A DNA stretch of 15,410 nucleotides, taken from contig MHHP01000035.1 of NCBI GenBank assembly GCA_001817055.1, positions 1 to 15,410 of the forward strand. Reading direction: 5' to 3'. Position numbers and translations under genes: made by a program. Positions 11,922 through 15,410 of this stretch are shown here, in pieces. Positions within the stretch are counted from its first letter, which is position 1. Each line of letters begins with the position of its first letter. This DNA comes from Candidatus Andersenbacteria bacterium RIFCSPHIGHO2_02_FULL_45_11 (GTDB lineage Bacteria > Patescibacteriota > Andersenbacteria > UBA10190). The notes beneath the pieces were generated by a model that saw nothing but the letters and a program-made list of their open reading frames with translations, ran no database searches and had not been told where the DNA came from.

Positions 11922-12719
11922 ATGGCCAAAGAAACCGTTATTTACACAAAACCAGCTCTCATAGATAAACTCAAGGAAATTGCCAATATGGGCTGGATAC
12001 CAAATGCACGAAAAGGTAACCATGGCGGCGTGGGCAACACGCTAGAAGATTTACTTGGCCTCAAAGAAAACAATCTACCTATTCCCAATGCGGCAGAATG
12101 GGAGTTGAAAGCACAACGACTTGATTCTGGTTCTCTTACAACTCTCTTTCACTTTGAGCCGTCTCCCCGTGCGATTGGATTCGTAGCAAAAGTATTCCTC
12201 CCCAAATATGGTTGGGCGCATAAAGAAGCGGGAGCAAGACACGACGAAGGAGAAATGAGCTTCAGACAGACTATCAACGGCTTAGCACGAAGCGACAGGG
12301 GCTTCATAGTAAAGATAGATAGAACAGAAAAGAAAGTTCTCATTTCTTTTGACGCAGCGAGTGTTGATATACGTCATAGTGCTTGGCTGAAGTCCGTGAA
12401 AGAAAGCGTTGGTCTAGGAGAGCTTGGCCCGCAACCCTATTGGGGATTTGATGACCTGGAACATAAGGCGGGAACGAAACTTCTCAACTGCTTTTACGTC
12501 CAAGCCGAAACAAAGACGGTCCGTAAAAAAGAATACTACCATTACACAAAAGTTATGATGCTACAGAAGTTCAACTTTGAAGGATTTTTGAAAGCCATTG
12601 AAGAAGCGAGGATTCTTGTGGACTTTGATGCTCGTACAGGCCACAACCACGGTACAAAATTCCGTCTACGGCAAAATGCACTACCTACTCTTTATGAAAA
12701 AGCGACCGTGATTTTGTAG
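11922..12719 (+). CDS. MvaI/BcnI-family type II restriction endonuclease
   Basis: A 265-residue endonuclease, close to the size of MvaI and BcnI. The signature GNTLEDLLGLKENNLPIP (38-55) followed by AEWELKAQR (58-66) is the family core; acidic residues Glu42/Asp43, Glu61 and Lys63 are candidate metal-binding or catalytic residues. Later conserved-looking parts are HEAGARHDEGEMSF-type sequence near 100-115 and QPYWGFDDLEHKAG. MvaI cuts CCWGG and BcnI CCSGG as monomers; a CC-x-GG-type target is plausible, not shown. It is 5 nt downstream of the methylase gene, in the order methylase-nuclease, as expected for a type II pair. Both sites still occur in the window, as would be expected with a working methylase. 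Confidence 0.85.
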   Translation: MAKETVIYTKPALIDKLKEIANMGWIPNARKGNHGGVGNTLEDLLGLKENNLPIPNAAEWELKAQRLDSGSLTTLFHFEPSPRAIGFVAKVFLPKYGWAHKEAGARHDEGEMSFRQTINGLARSDRGFIVKIDRTEKKVLISFDAASVDIRHSAWLKSVKESVGLGELGPQPYWGFDDLEHKAGTKLLNCFYVQAETKTVRKKEYYHYTKVMMLQKFNFEGFLKAIEEARILVDFDARTGHNHGTKFRLRQNALPTLYEKATVIL

Positions 12720-13914
12720 CTATGACGCTAATGCTCAAGAAGTCTGTTACCTACGTTCGAGTATCAAGCAAGGAACAAGAGCAAACGGGCTATTCCCCTC
12801 TTGCACAGAAACGCCTACTCTGGACGTTTGCCCGTGATAACAGCTTTGACGTTGTAAAAGAATTTGAGATAGCGGAAACGGCCAAGAAAGCAGGGCGAGA
12901 AGTATTTAACGAAATGATTGCTTACGTTAAGGAGCATGAAATAAAACATATAATTGTAGAAAAAACAGACCGACTATATCGCAACTGGAAAGACTACGTT
13001 GTTATTGAGGAGCTAATAGAACAGCACGACGTATTGATAAAGTGGAAAAAATAGGACTTACGACAAATTTGCCAGTTGGTCGTCGACTAAACAAAACAAG
13101 CGTAGCAAAGTGGTTATCTGACCCGCTTTACCTTGGACGTTTTTGGTGGGGTAAGGGCAAGGAAAGAACAATACGCAACGGAATACACGAACAGCTAATT
13201 GACCATGCTACGTGGCAAAAGGTCCAAGAAGTATTGAAGCGCAAGAACGCCAACAAAAAACGGAAGCATGACCATATTTTTCCGTTCAAGGAAACACTGA
13301 CCTGTGGCGAGTGCGGACGAAGCGTTACGGCTTATAGGCAGAAAGTAAAACATGTATACTACACATGTACGAAATATAAGCGTAAATGCACCCAAGAACC
13401 TGTGAACGAAACTTTACTAAATAACTGTATGCTTAGCTTCTTACCTTGCCTTGAGATAAGCGATAAGGGCATAGAGTACGTTGTAACAGCTCTCAAGCAA
13501 TCGCTGGACCAAAAGCGGGCTACGTCCGATAAGGTTTATGAAAACATGGTAAAGGAACGCACTACTCTTAAGAACCGACTGGACCGAATGTATGAGGATA
13601 GACTGGACGGAAAAGTGCCAGAAGATACATACAATACGAAATACCAACAATGGACTTTGCGACTTGAAACTATTGACCAGCAAATGCAACAACACGACAA
13701 GGCAGACAACAATTATTACGATTTTGGGATAAAGATTTTAGAACTGGCTAAAAATGCCCAAACACTCTATAACATGGCCGAACCCGAAGAAAAAAAGGAA
13801 TTACTGCACTATTTACTTACGAACAGCACACTCAAAGACAAAAAGCCTAATTTTCGGCTTAAGAAACCGTTTAAGCACATTGCTGAACGAGCACAAAATG
13901 ATAACCGTACGTCT

Positions 13915-13988
13915 TGGCAGGGGTGGAAGGAATCGAACCCTCGTTGGTCGCTTTGGAGGCGAATGTATTACCACTATACGACACCCCT
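13915..13988 (-). tRNA. trnW: tRNA-Trp (CCA anticodon)
   Basis: On the minus strand the acceptor stem AGGGGTG pairs with CACCCCT, the D arm is GTAT-AGTGGTA-ATAC, the anticodon stem-loop is TTCGC-CTCCAAA-GCGAC with anticodon CCA and one T-C mismatch at the outer pair, and the T arm is GAGGG-TTCGATT-CCTTC. A discriminator G and encoded CCA follow. AGGGG...CCCCT with G73 is typical of tryptophan tRNA. It follows rpmG, the usual partner in bacteria. Its 3' end is the insertion target of the element. Confidence 0.93.
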
Positions 13989-13994
13989 ATATCT

Positions 13995-14020
13995 AAAAGA
14001 AGCGGTTTCCCGCTTCTTTT
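13995..14020. terminator. bidirectional 11-bp hairpin between trnW and rpmG
   Basis: AAAAGAAGCGG, loop TTTC, CCGCTTCTTTT, a perfect stem. On the minus strand the loop is GAAA and TTTT follows, so it can end the rpmG transcript 6 bases before trnW; on the plus strand it lies under the end of the recombinase frame. It may instead be a processing hairpin for the tRNA. Confidence 0.65.
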
Positions 14021-14025
14021 GATTG

Positions 14026-14045
14026 TACGCGAAAGCGTATTTTTT
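14026..14045 (+). terminator. terminator facing the recombinase
   Basis: TACGC, loop GAAA, GCGTA, then six T residues (14040-14045) on the plus strand, just after the recombinase stop. Only 5 bp, but with a stable tetraloop. Confidence 0.55.
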
Positions 14046-14052
14046 GCCACTG

Positions 14053-14217
14053 TTACTTCTTTGCCTTCTCTTTATGAACCTGGTGCTTGCGACACTCTTT
14101 GCAATATTTTGAGCGTTCCAACTTCAAGCCATCCTGCCGCTTAATATTGCGGCGAGTATGGTAGTTAAACGATTTGCACTCGGTGCATTGGAGGCGAATA
14201 AGAAAATCTTGTGACAT
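14053..14217 (-). CDS. rpmG: 50S ribosomal protein bL33
   Basis: A 54-residue protein, MSQDFLIRLQCTECKSFNYH to the end CKECRKHQVHKEKAKK. The size, the four cysteines in a C-x2-C (11, 14) and C-x2-C (39, 42) zinc ribbon, and the Lys-rich C-terminus identify bL33, a large-subunit protein near the E site. The zinc-binding (C+) form is kept. trnW follows it on the same strand, which is the common bacterial order rpmG-trnW-secE-nusG; here the element now lies where secE would be expected. The mRNA is probably leaderless. A smaller gene than most, easily missed. Confidence 0.92.
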   Translation of the reverse strand: MSQDFLIRLQCTECKSFNYHTRRNIKRQDGLKLERSKYCKECRKHQVHKEKAKK

Positions 14218-14224
14218 AGGGCAT

Positions 14225-14252
14225 ACTCTAGCACAAACATTTAAAAGTGCAA
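14225..14252 (-). promoter_or_regulatory. rpmG promoter, leaderless
   Basis: On the minus strand TTGCAC (14252-14247), 16 nt, TAGAGT (14230-14225) with an upstream TGC, making an extended -10, and then 7 nt to ATG 14217. No Shine-Dalgarno is present. Confidence 0.6.
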
Positions 14253-14268
14253 CTCACCGCGCTCTCCC

Positions 14269-15410
14269 CTATCTTGTTTCTTCAAATCCGCCATTATTCG
14301 GTGGAGTTGTTGGGGCTACGTTTAGTATAGGGCTTGGTGTTGGCGTAGGCCCATCAGTAACAATAACAGTTGCAGCACCGCTGTTTGAGGTTGCGCCTGC
14401 AGCGTCGGTAATTTTAAGAAGCTGATACGTATATGAGCCAGGAGCATCGTTAAACGTGAGAGATCCAAGGCTTATATTGCATGATGCTGGCGTTGGGGGA
14501 TTTTGAATAGCTTGCTCATACGTAGGAGAACCCTGATTCAAGTCTGAGTTCCATTCGCATTTTCCGCCTGTAGATACACCCTTGGTTGCCGCTGTCCACC
14601 CATCGGGGTCGCTGCTTCCTTCTGCACCAAGCGTGACCTGTACAGGAACTCCCTGCTGAACAGTAACCGTTGATGAGCCAACTCCACCGTTAAGTCCGAT
14701 TGTCGCTACCGCAACAGGTGCCTTATTTGCATCCCCCGCAAGTGCGTTCACCGCGATGCTCGCGGTATCGGTTCCGGTTCTGCCAGATGCCGTATTAGTG
14801 CAAGTAATAGTATATGTATATGTCTTACTCGTTATTGGAGTTGTTACTTCTGATCCGGTTACAACTTTGCTACCCGTCCAGTCTCCTGTTGCCGCGCATG
14901 TATCTGCATTTGTAGATGCCCACGAGTGTGTAATAGGTGTGTTTACAGATACAGGAGCTGGGGTTTTTGATCCGTTAATGAGAAGGTTAACGGTAACGGG
15001 AACTGGGCACGTAGTATTGGTTGTTACCGTTGAAGAATTATTATCAGCTATCGGGTCTGGATTATCCGACGAAACCGACGCGGTATTTGATATGGTATTC
15101 GCAGTACATGTTGCGGTGGGTGGTCCAGAGGTAAACCAAAGTATAAAAGTTCTTGTTGCATCTGCCGCAAGCTTTGGAATGGAGCACGTTACGCGTTGGC
15201 CAGTTAGCTTACACACCAAACTGCTTGCAGATGGGTTAAATGTGAGCCCAGCTGGCACAGGGTCTTTTACAACAATATTTGATGCGGCAGCAGGGCCTGG
15301 GTTTGTTACCGTAAGGATGTATCGAAGCGGTTTTCCGATTTCAAGCGTAGAAGGGCCAGTTTTTACAATTGCAAGATCAGAAGATGGAAGTATAAAGTTC
15401 GCCCATGTGT
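14269..15410 (-). CDS. DUF11/Ig-like surface protein, 3' part
   Basis: The frame is open to the window edge, so the 5' end is outside; about 379 residues are seen. The first 110 are a DUF11 domain: DLAIVKTGPSTLEIGKPLRY, TVTNPGPAAASNIVVKD and VPAGLTF, closing with SDNPDPIADNNSSTVTT. Next comes an Ig-like unit (HSWASTNADTCAATGDWTGS to YTYTITCTNTASGRTGTDTA), then a second unit (APVAVATIGLNG to SGAATVIVTDG) with WNSDLNQGSPTY, and finally a Thr/Pro tail ending NNGGFEETR. No membrane segment or LPxTG motif closes it. Such repeats build long stalks or adhesins on the cell surface. The GTG at 15258 is internal and not the real start. Confidence 0.85.
   Translation of the reverse strand, partial: TWANFILPSSDLAIVKTGPSTLEIGKPLRYILTVTNPGPAAASNIVVKDPVPAGLTFNPSASSLVCKLTGQRVTCSIPKLAADATRTFILWFTSGPPTATCTANTISNTASVSSDNPDPIADNNSSTVTTNTTCPVPVTVNLLINGSKTPAPVSVNTPITHSWASTNADTCAATGDWTGSKVVTGSEVTTPITSKTYTYTITCTNTASGRTGTDTASIAVNALAGDANKAPVAVATIGLNGGVGSSTVTVQQGVPVQVTLGAEGSSDPDGWTAATKGVSTGGKCEWNSDLNQGSPTYEQAIQNPPTPASCNISLGSLTFNDAPGSYTYQLLKITDAAGATSNSGAATVIVTDGPTPTPSPILNVAPTTPPNNGGFEETR

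Larger units (their letters stand above)
12722..14022 (+). pseudogene. large serine recombinase, shifted and lacking its centre
   Basis: Two frames of one recombinase. The first (12722-13054, 110 residues) is the resolvase domain start: YVRVSSKEQE with catalytic Ser15, and KTDRLYRN with the DRxxR motif. The second (13042-14022) begins at RRLNKTSVAKWLSDPLYLGR, in the Recombinase domain, then a zinc ribbon (Cys88, Cys91, Cys109, Cys116) and a coiled coil at about 150-215. The end of the catalytic domain, the linking helix and the start of the DNA-binding domain, roughly 90-110 residues, are missing. The frames meet at an A6 run (13046-13051); a -1 slip there would join them but not restore the centre. 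The last 36 codons read into antisense tRNA-Trp. Probably inactive; an assembly error is possible. Confidence 0.82.

Noticed and set aside
14187..14201. 12-base match between rpmG and trnW (TTGGAGGCGAAT) as an attachment repeat
   Set aside because: It lies inside the coding sequence of an intact rpmG; matches of 12 bases are expected by chance several times in a 15-kb window.
1..15410. CRISPR array or rRNA genes
   Set aside because: No regularly spaced direct repeats and no rRNA-like conserved stretches were seen.

Overview
The window looks like a Patescibacteria/CPR-type bacterial genome, most likely Parcubacteria-like. The evidence is compact genes with short gaps, a single-domain ManC, a CAP-domain surface protein, a sortase, a DUF11 surface protein, a 58-residue histone-fold-like protein and many promoters placed 6-8 nt before an ATG (leaderless mRNAs). 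UGA is used as a stop (manC, rep), so the UGA-glycine code of Gracilibacteria/Absconditabacteria is excluded. The assignment is by family resemblance only, because no phylogenetic marker except rpmG is present.

Layout. (1) 1-4650 is chromosomal cell-envelope territory: mltG and manC on the minus strand with an ATGA overlap; then, divergently, a CAP/SCP surface protein, a histone-fold-like protein and a sortase with a perfect consensus promoter. A 290-nt gene-free, strongly structured stretch that may be an unknown ncRNA follows. (2) 4650-5830: a dRS3/REP-like hairpin, a RelB/DinJ-RelE/YafQ toxin-antitoxin pair, and a membrane-anchored Cys-rich protein. (3) 5864-13925 is a probable integrated mobile element. 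From left to right it has a two-gene minus-strand cluster (methyltransferase plus tRNA-dependent cyclodipeptide synthase, CDPS), an unknown protein, divergent XRE/ImmA-type regulators, a nested palindrome in front of a phage/plasmid II/X-type Rep module (three genes joined by ATGA overlaps), and a tight four-gene operon: excisionase-like HTH, DNA methyltransferase, MvaI/BcnI-type endonuclease and serine recombinase. The recombinase reading frame runs into the antisense of tRNA-Trp(CCA). (4) 13915-15410 is chromosome again: trnW, rpmG with a leaderless promoter, and the 3' part of a DUF11 surface protein.

How it fits together. The element probably entered at the 3' end of trnW by serine recombinase, replicated through Rep, and is guarded by XRE/ImmA and a type II restriction-modification system. 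The recombinase is now broken: its two reading frames are shifted and about 100 residues between catalytic and DNA-binding domains are missing, so the element may be fixed. The most interesting content is the CDPS-methyltransferase pair, a minimal candidate pathway for a methylated cyclic dipeptide in a genome type usually regarded as poor in secondary metabolism. The 82-bp nested palindrome upstream of Rep and the 4354-4647 structured region are the best candidates for undescribed elements.
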